A stretch of 64,000 nucleotides of DNA from Paenibacillus abyssi (GTDB taxonomy: Bacteria > Bacillota > Bacilli > Paenibacillales > Paenibacillaceae): NCBI RefSeq assembly GCF_014640295.1, contig NZ_BMGR01000008.1, positions 124,001 to 188,000 on the forward strand. The letters are read 5' to 3'. Made by a program: the position numbers and the translations under genes. The notes below the pieces were generated by a model. It saw only the letters and a program-made list of their open reading frames with translations, did no database searches and was not told the origin of the DNA. Below are positions 1-8,763 of this stretch, one piece after another (position 1 is the first letter of the stretch; each line of letters begins with the position of its first letter).

Positions 1-66
1 CATTGGTCGACCGCCCTCGTCATGCGGCGAAACGCCGCGCGCTGGGAGCTTACAGATCCTGGATCT

Positions 67-2976
67 CTATTGCTCATCCTTTGATTCTAAAAAATGTCTG
101 ATTTTATCAGCTGAAAGCGGCTTACTTATCAAATACCCCTGAATCTCATCGCAATCCATCTCATGAAGCAGGGAGGATTGAACATCGGTTTCCACCCCTT
201 CGGCAACGACGATCATGCCGAGACTGTGCGCCATGGATATGATGGCTTTAACAATCGAATGGTCCTCTTTATGATGTTGGATATCCCGAATGAAGGATTG
301 GTCAATCTTAAGATGATCGATCGGAAACTTCTTCAAATAGCTGAGCGAAGAATACCCTGTCCCAAAGTCGTCCATCGATATTTTTACGCCCAATGTTCTG
401 ATTTCATGCAAAATGGACAGCACATATTCCATATTATGCATGCTGAGATTTTCCGTTATCTCCAGTTCAAGATATTGCGGCTCCAGTCCCGTCTCCCGCA
501 GCACATCGGATATGAGTTGAACCAGATTTTGTTCTCTGAATTGCCTTACGGACAGATTGACGGCTACGGAGAAAGGTGGATACCCGGCATCCTGCCAAGA
601 TTTATTCTGGGCGCAAGCCGTGCGCAGTACCCATTCTCCAATTGGATTGATCATACCGCTTTCTTCAGCGACAGGTATAAAATCTGTTGGAGGGATCAAT
701 CCTTGCTCCGGATGCCTCCATCGAATCAAGGCCTCCAGACCGCTCAAGGCTCCTGTCCTTACATTAATTCTTGGTTGATAGTGAAGCTCAAATTCATTAT
801 TGTTCAATGCTTTGTGCATCATGGTTTCAAGAACCATGGTGTTCGAGTACGCCTCATCCATCCCGGCAACAAAGAACTGAACCGTATTTTTGCCGTTGTC
901 CTTTGCCGCATACATGGCTTGATCGGCATTCTTGACAAGCACCTGATGATCAAGGCCATCCTCCGGATACATACTGATTCCGATGCTTGGCGTGATGAAT
1001 ACTTCGTGGCCGCTAATATCGATCGGAAGGGTGAAGGCATCCAGTATTTTTTGCGCAGCTTCGGCTGTTTGTTCACGCGTCATGTCCGGCAGGACAGCTG
1101 TAAATTCGTCTCCGCCCATGCGGGAGAGAATATCCTTGGTCGCAAGGCAGCTTCGCAGCCGGTTGGCGACATGCTGCAATAATATATCGCCGTTTTCATG
1201 GCCAAGCGTATCGTTTATCACTTTAAACCGGTCCAAATCGATAAAAAGGATGGCCGATGTCTGCCCCTTTCGCCTTGATTGCTCCAGCGTAGCGGCCAGT
1301 TCCCTGTTGAAGAAAATTCGGTTGGGCAGTCCCGTTAAACTGTCATAATAGGCAAGGTAGCGGATTTCACCGAACATTTTTTGAAGTCTAATTGCCATGT
1401 TCCTGAAATTGTCGATCAGTATCGTAATTTCGGTCGTAAAGCTGTTCGGCCAATGAACAGCTTGCTTGCCCAAAATTTTAATGTGCAGGTCTGTTGTCGT
1501 TTCCGCCAACTGCTTAATCGGCCGTACGATAGACCGACTGATAAAGATAGACGCTATAATCGCAATTAATCCGGAAATCAGTAAAATGGATAAGATTTTG
1601 ATATAGCTAAAGTACAGGCCATCCCGATACGGCGCAACGCGGGTTTCCACGACAATTGTCCAATCCGTCATCCCGTTTAACGTAATGACCTTGACGTACG
1701 AAGACTTTTCCCACCGGTTCATTGGATTTTTAATATCCTGCGGAAACCAATGGAATAGATCATCCTTCAACAGATGGATATTTCCGCCTTGTCTCCAATC
1801 GTATTCCTGCATGATCGCAACGTTGGATCGCGTGCTTGCAATCACATGACTGTTGCGGTCTACAATGGTGACATCCATGCCTTTATGGTCTGTTAGCCTT
1901 TTGATTCGTTGGCTGATATAACCAAGGTTTAAAGCCCCGGCAGCAATGCCCTGGAATTGATCGTCAATAATAATCGGTGCGCCGATCATGATGATAGGCT
2001 CGGATACGCCGCCCCTTCCTCTAAATACATCGGAAATGACGGGTTGTAAGCTTTTTTTCATTTCATTAAAGTATGGACGGTCAGAGAAGTTCAAGCCGAT
2101 CGTGGATTTACCGTTTATATTGTGCAATGGATAGAAAGTAAATGTGAAGCCTTGAGAGTCGGCAACATACATATTATGAAAATCAGGAAAGGATTGCTTC
2201 AGATGGGTTGTAAACATTTGCAGCGTCTCCGCCTCGTTCATATGCATTTCGGATGCCAGTTTTGAGAGCTGATAAATGGATGCCGCATGAACATTTCTCC
2301 AATTGGTAATATCGTTACGAATCACTTCCGATTTGAGCTCCGTGGTTTCCTGTATATCTCTATCGATGCTGTGAAATTCTTCCCTCCCAATGATGATCAT
2401 GACCATTAGCAGCGGAAAGATGATTAAGGCGATAAAAATGCTGAAAAGAATATCATAGAACGAGCGGGAGGTTTTCTCTGCGTAAAATCCAGGCCATTTT
2501 GAAACCGGCAAATAAGTAAAGATCAGGGCGGCCAACAGGGCATTGAAAATCCCGTTTACAGCGTCCTTAAGCATAACCGTCAAGGTGGCTGTGGCATTCA
2601 TGTTTAATGCGTCGTGATAGGTGAACCAAACTGCCGGCATCCCCAGGAAAACCCAAAATAAAGCGGTCAGCAGGACGATATTATTAATCTTCTTCCGGTA
2701 CAGTAAGCCGATAAATATCGTTTCCAGAACAAAGATGACCATGGCATAAGGATGATTCCATAACAGTAACGTATAACTGTTGGCGATGATGGAGCCGATC
2801 AGGGCCCATTTAAATCCATACAGCTTTAATATTAACAATACGAAAATACTGCCGAATAAAAAGTTGACTCCAAAGAATAGGGACAGGTTGACTACATTAC
2901 CGAGATAAGCAAGAACAATCAATAGAATCAAGTAAAATAATGAATGGAAAGATAATGATTTTTTCGTATCGAACAT
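67..2976 (-). CDS. Membrane-bound GGDEF-EAL cyclic-di-GMP turnover protein with Cache and HAMP domains
   Basis: A 969-residue protein predicted to make and/or degrade cyclic di-GMP at the membrane. In order: several hydrophobic helices (about residues 10-160), another helix near 176-197, an extracytoplasmic Cache-like region (about 200-460), a helix, a HAMP linker (about 480-535), GGDEF (about 545-705) and EAL (about 720-960). The cyclase motif RMGGDEF is intact. The EAL half keeps EALIRW, the N of AVNLS, LEITE, DDFGTGYSS, KIDQSF and AEGVE, so phosphodiesterase activity is likely. The position of the usual RxxD inhibitory site reads ATKD, so product inhibition at that site is probably absent. 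The ATG follows a GGGAG site on the minus strand. The gene sits behind a cyclic-di-GMP riboswitch, which suggests feedback. Domain calls are firm; the net direction of activity is unknown. Confidence 0.95.
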   Translation of the reverse strand: MFDTKKSLSFHSLFYLILLIVLAYLGNVVNLSLFFGVNFLFGSIFVLLILKLYGFKWALIGSIIANSYTLLLWNHPYAMVIFVLETIFIGLLYRKKINNIVLLTALFWVFLGMPAVWFTYHDALNMNATATLTVMLKDAVNGIFNALLAALIFTYLPVSKWPGFYAEKTSRSFYDILFSIFIALIIFPLLMVMIIIGREEFHSIDRDIQETTELKSEVIRNDITNWRNVHAASIYQLSKLASEMHMNEAETLQMFTTHLKQSFPDFHNMYVADSQGFTFTFYPLHNINGKSTIGLNFSDRPYFNEMKKSLQPVISDVFRGRGGVSEPIIMIGAPIIIDDQFQGIAAGALNLGYISQRIKRLTDHKGMDVTIVDRNSHVIASTRSNVAIMQEYDWRQGGNIHLLKDDLFHWFPQDIKNPMNRWEKSSYVKVITLNGMTDWTIVVETRVAPYRDGLYFSYIKILSILLISGLIAIIASIFISRSIVRPIKQLAETTTDLHIKILGKQAVHWPNSFTTEITILIDNFRNMAIRLQKMFGEIRYLAYYDSLTGLPNRIFFNRELAATLEQSRRKGQTSAILFIDLDRFKVINDTLGHENGDILLQHVANRLRSCLATKDILSRMGGDEFTAVLPDMTREQTAEAAQKILDAFTLPIDISGHEVFITPSIGISMYPEDGLDHQVLVKNADQAMYAAKDNGKNTVQFFVAGMDEAYSNTMVLETMMHKALNNNEFELHYQPRINVRTGALSGLEALIRWRHPEQGLIPPTDFIPVAEESGMINPIGEWVLRTACAQNKSWQDAGYPPFSVAVNLSVRQFREQNLVQLISDVLRETGLEPQYLELEITENLSMHNMEYVLSILHEIRTLGVKISMDDFGTGYSSLSYLKKFPIDHLKIDQSFIRDIQHHKEDHSIVKAIISMAHSLGMIVVAEGVETDVQSSLLHEMDCDEIQGYLISKPLSADKIRHFLESKDEQ

Positions 2977-3039
2977 GAATTACGGCTCCCGCCTAAGAAG
3001 AGATTTTATGATAAAGAGGAGTGAATAACCTTAAATAAA

Positions 3040-3067
3040 CACAAAAAACACTACCGAAAGGTAGTGT
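3040..3067 (-). terminator. Intrinsic terminator of the cyclic-di-GMP riboswitch
   Basis: Read on the minus strand, an 8-bp stem (ACACTACC with GGTAGTGT) closed by a TTTC loop is followed by a run of six T. It lies directly 3' of the riboswitch aptamer and before the GGDEF-EAL start codon, so it is the likely expression platform (transcription termination). Confidence 0.85.
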
Positions 3068-3071
3068 CCAT

Positions 3072-3150
3072 GAATGCAACCCAGCCGTCATCGCATCGAT
3101 GTGCGGAAGACCTGTGGCTTTGCGTCCTCGCCTTTCGGACGAGTTTGCCG
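3072..3150 (-). ncRNA. Cyclic-di-GMP-I (GEMM-I) riboswitch aptamer
   Basis: On the minus strand the sequence has the GEMM-I signature: a GGCAAAC segment, a hairpin with a GAAA tetraloop, the conserved GACGCAAAGCC, then a second hairpin (CACAGGTC ... GACGGCTGGG). The order and spacing match the class I cyclic-di-GMP aptamer. It precedes a terminator and the GGDEF-EAL gene. A second member of the family occurs at 27868-27940 and shares GACGCAAAGCCAC. Assignment is from motif recognition, without a covariance model. Confidence 0.9.
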
Positions 3151-3181
3151 TAGAATATATAAGTACAAAATTATAAAAACA

Positions 3182-3210
3182 TCATAATATGAAATGTCGT
3201 ATATTGTCAA
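3182..3210 (-). promoter_or_regulatory. Candidate sigma-A promoter for riboswitch and GGDEF-EAL gene
   Basis: The minus strand has TTGACA (3205-3210), a 17-nt spacer and TTATGA (3182-3187). This puts the transcript start about 25 nt before the aptamer. A TATAAT at 3170-3175 is an alternative -10 element without a good -35. Confidence 0.5.
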
Positions 3211-3316
3211 AACATAGTTATCTTTGGCGGGGATTGTCTTGCGCAGCGGTTTGACCTATTTGTATAATGGGTAACAGAAACAGAATCTATATCTTACATT
3301 TTGGGAGGACTGCCGC

Positions 3317-3535
3317 ATGGCACGTTATTTATTTGCATATGAAGTTAAATCTACAGGTCAGAAAGGCGAGTTCAGCTGGTCAGCGGACAGCGAAGAGGAA
3401 GCGCGTGAGAAAGTGCACGCCAAAATCACTGATTTCGAGTTCACGGAACCGGACGATATTGTAGTTGGCGATCTGTTAGAGAAGAAGGAAACGACAGGCG
3501 ACCAATATTATGAGTGTGAAGGCTGCAGCGCATAA
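3317..3535 (+). CDS. Small acidic conserved-type protein, unknown function
   Basis: A 72-residue protein with a clear GGGAGG ribosome binding site before the ATG. It has no signal peptide or membrane helix and is rich in Glu and Asp. It starts with a strand-like segment (ARYLFAYEVKS) and ends in a YYECEGCSA tail with two cysteines. I do not recognise a family. It stands alone between the riboswitch promoter region and an insertion-sequence relic. A TATAAT at 3263-3268 could be its -10 element. Confidence 0.75.
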   Translation: MARYLFAYEVKSTGQKGEFSWSADSEEEAREKVHAKITDFEFTEPDDIVVGDLLEKKETTGDQYYECEGCSA

Positions 3536-3560
3536 AGCGGCTTGGTTGGTAAGGTAATGA

Positions 3561-4167
3561 GGCTGTCCCAAAAGAGATCTTCAATGAGATATTGAAGCTT
3601 GTCATTCGGTTTATCTTCCAGTTTCGCTTCGAACTGCTTGACCGCTTGCTCCAGCTTTTCGCTTGTATGGACGCAGTTTCTCCAAGCTCACTGAGGTCCT
3701 GGCCGTTCAGCGCAGCATCTTCTTGCTTCTGGACCTCTTTGATCGTCGCGAACAGGGTTTGCACTTTTTCTTGCAGCTTCATTTTGTGTTTGACGACCGC
3801 CTTGCCCCAAACGAACGTAGCGATTGGCATTAGCTCCGATCTTGGTTCCTTCAACAAAGTAATGCTCCAGCAAGACGTAGCTTTGTTCCGCGAGGAACTG
3901 AAGAACGGCCGTAAATACCGTTTCGAGGACGACCTTAATGCGCTTTGACCGGAAGAGTAGCTACGCTGCGTGTAGGCGTAAATGATGACGGTATATTCGA
4001 TCTACAAAAGAAGCCTCTCCTTTGTTCATGTTTGGTCGTACTTACATGTTAACAAGGAAAGGCTTCTTTTTGTTTGTTTTTAGGAAAGAAAAGGTTACGC
4101 CTACAACCAAAGTTTTTAAGAGAAAGGGGTTATCCCATCGTCATCATCGATGACTTATGGGACACCC
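3561..4167 (-). pseudogene. Decayed IS1182-family insertion sequence (transposase fragments)
   Basis: Minus-strand translation gives transposase pieces in different frames: VIIYAYTQRSYSSGQ (about 3945-3995), LLEHYFVEGTKIGANANRY (about 3820-3880), then after a frameshift TFVWGKAVVKHKMKLQEKVQ and a broken SELGE region near 3700. These are hallmarks of IS1182-type transposases. Imperfect terminal inverted repeats bound it: GGCTGTCCCAAAAG at 3561-3574 and the complement of GGGTGTCCCATAAG at 4154-4167. At about 607 bp it is far shorter than an intact element (about 1.6 kb). Both ends of the coding region are deleted, so it cannot encode an active transposase. Confidence 0.8.
4009..4103. repeat. 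Dispersed hairpin repeat, copy 1
   Basis: A long imperfect hairpin (AGAAGCC at 4009-4015 pairing with GGCTTCT at 4061-4067, with further pairing inside) is followed by a T-run and the sequence GAAAGAAAAGGTTACGCCTA. Nearly the same block recurs at 32737-32829. Here the hairpin lies inside the IS1182 relic, and an outer pair (TGTAGGCGTAA near 3971-3981 with TTACGCCTACA at 4095-4105) extends the stem. Confidence 0.8.
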
Positions 4168-4178
4168 CCATTTTGCCG

Positions 4179-5237
4179 TTAAGCGGGATTCACGGCCTCT
4201 TTGACTGGCGATCGGGATGACAGCCTCTCAATGAATTGCGTATCCACGGTTATTTTCGTTTTTACATCCTCGTCGGATTCGATAGATTGAATGAGCAGGT
4301 CGACCGCAAGGCGGGCCATCCGTTCTTTTTCCACATGTATGGTTGTCAGCTCGGGAGATACGATGACGGATTCGGATATATTATCGAATCCAATCACCGA
4401 AACATCCTCCGGAACCCGGTAACCAAGCTCGACAAGCGTTTTGATGGCGCTTATCGCAATATAGTCGCATTCGCAGAAAAACGCCGTCGGAAGCGGGTGT
4501 CCCGCATCCAGGTAGGCGCCCAGCTGACCCTTAAGCGCTTCCTGTGAAGAGAGAATGGTAGGAGCCACTGAGAACACGTGATCCTCTGCAATTTCAAGGC
4601 CGTTTTCGCGTAAAGCGGCTGTGAACCCGCGTTTTCTATCCTCAAAATTATGAATTCTTACATTAGAAGCGATATAGCCGATATTTTGGTGCCCGATTCC
4701 GCACAGATGAGAGCCGGCCTGATAAGCGCCCATTACATTATTGATTTCAACAAAATGAATCGGCAGGGTTTCAAAACATGTATCCAGTACGACGAGCGGA
4801 GAAGTCAGAAGGCCGGCGATCGCTGCGATTTGAGCCTGATTCAGATTCGTACCGAGAAGAATGACACCGTCGCTGCGCTTTTCCTCTGCAACGGCTTTAA
4901 TCTCCTGTTCAAAAGACTCCATCTCCACGGATGTGAAGATAAGCGAGTAACCGCCTGAGCGGCACTGCTCCTCAATGTAATGGATCAGTTCCCTGAAAAA
5001 GGGCTGCTGATAATACTGCTCGAGAACAATCCCTGAGTTAGCGAATACAAGAAAGGTCAACGATTTGGTGGACGGGTCCGTTATTGTTGCCCTGGACTTT
5101 GGCAGATAGCCGTTCTCTTGTGCGATTTTAAGTATCCGTTCACGGGTTTCGGGACCGATCCCCGGCTTTCCGCTGAATGCAAGCGATACGGCTGATTTTG
5201 AAACGCCAGCAAGCTTTGCTATATCCTCCATTTTCAC
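4179..5237 (-). CDS. LacI-family transcriptional repressor
   Basis: A 352-residue regulator. The N-terminal helix-turn-helix (MEDIAKLAGVSKSAVSLAFS, then the hinge region) is typical LacI/GalR. The rest is a periplasmic-binding-protein-like effector domain, including VIGFDNISESVIVSPELTTI near the C-terminus. It is divergent from the isomerase-transketolase-kinase operon, and the 274-bp gap holds many TTTAGT/ACTAAA repeats, so it probably represses that operon and itself. The inducer is unknown; a sugar or sugar phosphate of the pathway is the natural guess. Confidence 0.93.
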   Translation of the reverse strand: MKMEDIAKLAGVSKSAVSLAFSGKPGIGPETRERILKIAQENGYLPKSRATITDPSTKSLTFLVFANSGIVLEQYYQQPFFRELIHYIEEQCRSGGYSLIFTSVEMESFEQEIKAVAEEKRSDGVILLGTNLNQAQIAAIAGLLTSPLVVLDTCFETLPIHFVEINNVMGAYQAGSHLCGIGHQNIGYIASNVRIHNFEDRKRGFTAALRENGLEIAEDHVFSVAPTILSSQEALKGQLGAYLDAGHPLPTAFFCECDYIAISAIKTLVELGYRVPEDVSVIGFDNISESVIVSPELTTIHVEKERMARLAVDLLIQSIESDEDVKTKITVDTQFIERLSSRSPVKEAVNPA

Positions 5238-5315
5238 AGTGAAAAATCCCCATTCCTGTTAAATATCCGTTTAGTAAGTTTAGTGTACACTGCAAAATGT
5301 TTAGAAGCAAGAGTT

Positions 5316-5480
5316 GACTAAATTAATAATATAGTTTAGTCATATTATAACTAAATTAATAATAATATTTATATAAACACATTGACCTATTCCGAATAAG
5401 GTGATAGATTTATAAAAAATAGTAAATTATTTTAATTTAGTTTAGTTAGTTTAGTTTTTGTATCGTTCATTTAATTTAGT
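5316..5480. promoter_or_regulatory. Operator array of TTTAGT repeats with promoter for the sugar operon
   Basis: An AT-rich divergent region. A palindrome GACTAAA-N12-TTTAGTC lies at 5316-5341, another ACTAAATT at 5350-5357, and several TTTAGT copies run from about 5433 to 5480; two more lie at 5270-5285. A good sigma-A promoter with extended -10 is at TTGACC (5382-5387), 17 nt, TAGATT (5405-5410). TTGACT at 5314-5319 could be a second -35, overlapping the palindrome. These are likely binding sites for the adjacent LacI protein (inference). Confidence 0.6.
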
Positions 5481-5511
5481 TCGTTCAGTAACTGACGGAG
5501 GAGAAACGGGA

Positions 5512-6945
5512 ATGAAAAAGCTCAAGCTTGGTTATGCGCCCACGCGCCGGTTCGTATTTAGTGCAGAGGATGCTTTCAGGTACAAAGTCATGATTAAGGA
5601 AAAGATCGAAAGCTTCGGGATGGATATCGACATTGTTGATCTGGAAGGGCTTAACACCGAAGGGCTGCTCTACGATGATAATATTAACGCAGATCTTATC
5701 GCTGATCGATTTAGACAGGAGAATGTGGACGCCGTCTTTTTCCCGCACTGTAATTTCGGGACGGAAGATACGGTAGCCCGCGTGGGTAAGGCGCTAGGAA
5801 AGCCTGTTCTGCTGTGGGGACCCCGAGATGAATCGCCTTTGGAGGATGGCATGCGGCTGCGCGATACACAATGCGGCCTGTTCGCTTCCGGTAAAGTGCT
5901 TCGCCGCTTTAACGTCCCGTTCACGTATGTGACGAACAGCAGGGTAGACGATCCCGTGTTCGAGCGCGGTTTCACGAACTTTATCGCAGCGGCGAACGTG
6001 GTTAGAAAGTTCAGGAACCTGCGGATTTTGCAGATCGGGCCCCGTCCGGCTTCTTTCTGGACGATGATGTGCAACGAAGGCGAGCTGTTAGAGCGGTTCG
6101 GCATTGAGATTCATCCGATTACACTCGTTGATATCCAGCGGGCATCGAAGCGTATTGAAAGCGGCAACAGCGCCGAGCTGGCGGAAGCGGTCGATTATAT
6201 TAAAGCAAAGCTGGACTGGTCGGAGGTAACGGAGGCGGATGTCAAGCGTATCGCGGCGCTTAAGGTTGCCATGAAACAGTACGCGATCCAGACCGGCAGC
6301 ACCGCGATTGCGATTCAATGCTGGTCATCACTGCAGGATACGATGGGCATCATGCCTTGCCTCGCTAATGCGATCTTGACCGACGAGCAGATTCCGGTCA
6401 CTTGCGAAACCGACATTCACGGCGCCATCACCTCCGTCATGGTACAGGCGGCTACGATGAATCAGCACCCAACCTTTTTCGCCGATCTGACCGTCCGGCA
6501 TCCGGAAAACCCGAATGGAGAATTGCTGTTCCACTGCGGAAACTTTCCCGTATCGCTCACGGTCGAGGATAAGCCGAAGCTGCGGAAGCATTTTCTGTTC
6601 GACGACCATGCGCCGGGCACACATGAAGGGGAAATCAAAGGCGGCGGGATGACACTGGCCCGTTTTGACGGCGATCATGGCGAGTACCAATTGTTCCTGG
6701 GTCGCGCCCGCGGCATTCAAGGTCCGTATACACGCGGTTCCTATGTCTGGGTGGAAGTGAATGACTGGCCGCTTTGGGAAGAGAAATTGGTCAAAGGACC
6801 TTACGTTCATCACTCGGTCGGCATTCATGCGAATGCGATACCTGCTTTATATGAAGCATGCCATTATATTCCAGGACTTACACCGGATCCAGTGGATCCG
6901 ACAGAGCGTGAAATTCAGGCATGGCTGCGCGGCGCGGGCCTGTAA
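5512..6945 (+). CDS. L-fucose/L-arabinose isomerase-family sugar isomerase
   Basis: First gene of the divergent operon, 477 residues from the ATG at 5512, which has a GGAGGAG site; an in-frame ATG 54 bp upstream lacks one. The N-terminal Rossmann-like half (KLGYAPTRR, AVFFPHCNFG, KPVLLWGPRDE) and C-terminal half (IQCWSSLQDTMGIMPCLANA, CETDIHGAITSVM, FHCGNFP) match the FucI/AraA-type aldose-ketose isomerase superfamily, with likely metal ligands E and D in CETDIHG. Such enzymes interconvert aldoses and ketoses. Downstream kinase and split transketolase suggest it makes a ketose that is then phosphorylated. D-apiose to D-apulose is a proposed reaction; D-arabinose or another pentose is possible. 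Confidence 0.85.
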   Translation: MKKLKLGYAPTRRFVFSAEDAFRYKVMIKEKIESFGMDIDIVDLEGLNTEGLLYDDNINADLIADRFRQENVDAVFFPHCNFGTEDTVARVGKALGKPVLLWGPRDESPLEDGMRLRDTQCGLFASGKVLRRFNVPFTYVTNSRVDDPVFERGFTNFIAAANVVRKFRNLRILQIGPRPASFWTMMCNEGELLERFGIEIHPITLVDIQRASKRIESGNSAELAEAVDYIKAKLDWSEVTEADVKRIAALKVAMKQYAIQTGSTAIAIQCWSSLQDTMGIMPCLANAILTDEQIPVTCETDIHGAITSVMVQAATMNQHPTFFADLTVRHPENPNGELLFHCGNFPVSLTVEDKPKLRKHFLFDDHAPGTHEGEIKGGGMTLARFDGDHGEYQLFLGRARGIQGPYTRGSYVWVEVNDWPLWEEKLVKGPYVHHSVGIHANAIPALYEACHYIPGLTPDPVDPTEREIQAWLRGAGL

Positions 6946-6963
6946 ACAAGGAGGGCGGATAAG

Positions 6964-7809
6964 ATGGAAACGAAGGCATTAAAAGCCAAAGCGGTTCAGG
7001 TCCGGATGGACCTGCTGCGGATGATTCACGGAGCCAAGACCGGTCATACCGGCGGCTCGCTTAGCAACACCGATATTCTGACCGCACTTTATTACAGGGT
7101 GATGAATATTGACTCGCAGAACCCGAAGTGGGCAGATCGCGACCGGTTTATCGCCAGCAAAGGCCACTCTGTAGAGTCCCTGTGGTGCATTCTTGCAGAT
7201 CTTGGTTTCTTTCCAAAAGAGGAATTAAAGACGTTCAGCCAGTTCGGCACGCGGTTGATCGGCCATCCCAATAACAAGGTGCCGGGCATCGAGATGAATA
7301 CGGGTGCGCTCGGCCATGGGCTCGCGATCTCTGTCGGTATGGCGCTTGCCGCTAAGCGGGATGGCAGAAACTACCGTGTCTTTTGTCTGATGGGCGACGG
7401 TGAACAGGCGGAAGGCTCGGTGTGGGAGGCGGCGATGGCCGGCGCTCATTATAAGCTCGATAATCTGATTGGCATCATCGACCGGAACCGCCTGCAGATC
7501 AGCGGATCGACGGAAGATGTGATGGGGTTAGAGCCGCTGGAGGAAAAATGGTCTTCCTTCGGCTGGCATGTCGTCTCTATCGACGGCAATGATATGGACA
7601 CGCTGGTGAAGACATTTGAAGCTATTCCTTTCGTGCTTGATCAACCGACGCTGATTATGGCCAATACGGTGAAGGGCAAAGGCGTTTCCTTTGCCGAGAA
7701 TGTGCCACACTGGCACCATCATGTCCCTAGTGATGCGGAGCTGGAGAAGGCATTGGCGGAGCTGTCCGCCACGCTGGAGTTATTCAAACAGGAAGGGCAG
7801 GTACGATAA
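6964..7809 (+). CDS. Transketolase, N-terminal (TPP pyrophosphate-binding) subunit
   Basis: A 281-residue half-transketolase. It carries the thiamine diphosphate motif GDGEQAEGSVWEAAM...N and the GHTGGSLSN and SKGHSVESLW segments. It begins 18 bp after the isomerase with an AAGGAGG site and ends 3 bp before the second half. Together the two subunits transfer two-carbon ketol units. Split transketolases of this type occur in dedicated catabolic operons, for example AptA/AptB acting on D-apulose 4-phosphate, and not only in the pentose phosphate pathway. The substrate here is inferred from context. Confidence 0.92.
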   Translation: METKALKAKAVQVRMDLLRMIHGAKTGHTGGSLSNTDILTALYYRVMNIDSQNPKWADRDRFIASKGHSVESLWCILADLGFFPKEELKTFSQFGTRLIGHPNNKVPGIEMNTGALGHGLAISVGMALAAKRDGRNYRVFCLMGDGEQAEGSVWEAAMAGAHYKLDNLIGIIDRNRLQISGSTEDVMGLEPLEEKWSSFGWHVVSIDGNDMDTLVKTFEAIPFVLDQPTLIMANTVKGKGVSFAENVPHWHHHVPSDAELEKALAELSATLELFKQEGQVR

Positions 7810-7812
7810 ACG

Positions 7813-8751
7813 ATGGCAAACACGATCCCCAACCGGCAGGTCATTTGTGAAACACTGCTTGAGCTGGCGCAGGAAGACCGCGACATTATGGTGCTTGCCA
7901 GCGATTCGCGCGGCTCGGCCGCGATGGCGCCGTTCGCCAAGACGCTGCCCGATCAATTCGTCGAAGTAGGTATCGCGGAGCAGAACATTGTCGGCATTTC
8001 CGCAGGCCTGGCACACAGCGGTAAGAAGCCGTTCGTTACCTCTCCGGCGTGCTTCCTGAGCATGCGCAGCATCGAGCAGATTAAGGTGGATGTCGCTTAT
8101 TCGGCGACAAATGTCAAACTGGTCGGCATCAGCGGCGGCGTTAGTTACGGCGCGCTTGGAATGTCGCATCACTCCGTGCAGGATTTGGCGGTAGCGCGGG
8201 CGATCCCGGGGCTTGCGGTTATTCTGCCCGCTGACCGTCATGAAACAAAACGGATGACGGAAGCGCTTGTGAAGCACGAAGGCGGCGTTTATGTCCGCAT
8301 CGGGCGCAATCCTGTGGAGGATGTGTACGAGTCGGATAAATATGAATTTGTCATTGGCAAGGCAGTCACCATGCGTGATGGATCGGACCTGACCCTCATC
8401 GCGGCGGGTGAAACCGTACGGGTCGCACTTGACGCGGAAGCACTATTGAAAGAGGCGGGCGTATCCTGCCGCGTGATCAACATGCATACGATCAAGCCGC
8501 TCGATGAGGAAGCGATTATCCGGGCAGCCCGTGAAACGGGACGGATCATTACTGTGGAGGAGCACAGCATTCACGGCGGGCTCGGCGCGGCGGTGGCGGA
8601 AGTGGTCGTCCAGCATTGTCCGGTACCGGTCCGGATTGTCGGTATTCCTGACGAACCGGCAATCGCTGGCAAAACGGCGGAGGTATTCGCCCATTATGGC
8701 ATCAGTGCGGACAACATCAAGAAGCTCGCCCTGGAGTTGCTGGGCAGATAA
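7813..8751 (+). CDS. Transketolase, C-terminal (pyrimidine-binding) subunit
   Basis: A 312-residue partner of the preceding subunit. It contains the pyrimidine-binding domain with the catalytic Glu in EVGIAEQNIVGISAGLA, then the transketolase C-terminal domain (VEEHSIHGGLGAAVAEVV). Start codon 3 bp after the upstream stop, which implies translational coupling and 1:1 assembly. With the FGGY kinase downstream the likely role is cleavage of a phosphorylated ketose using glyceraldehyde 3-phosphate as acceptor, giving xylulose 5-phosphate and a triose phosphate (inference). Confidence 0.92.
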   Translation: MANTIPNRQVICETLLELAQEDRDIMVLASDSRGSAAMAPFAKTLPDQFVEVGIAEQNIVGISAGLAHSGKKPFVTSPACFLSMRSIEQIKVDVAYSATNVKLVGISGGVSYGALGMSHHSVQDLAVARAIPGLAVILPADRHETKRMTEALVKHEGGVYVRIGRNPVEDVYESDKYEFVIGKAVTMRDGSDLTLIAAGETVRVALDAEALLKEAGVSCRVINMHTIKPLDEEAIIRAARETGRIITVEEHSIHGGLGAAVAEVVVQHCPVPVRIVGIPDEPAIAGKTAEVFAHYGISADNIKKLALELLGR

Positions 8752-8763
8752 GGACGGCAGACG

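Noticed and set aside
163-1182. A 339-residue plus-strand open frame.
   Set aside because: It lies fully antisense to the EAL and GGDEF coding region, has no ribosome binding site and no recognisable domain.
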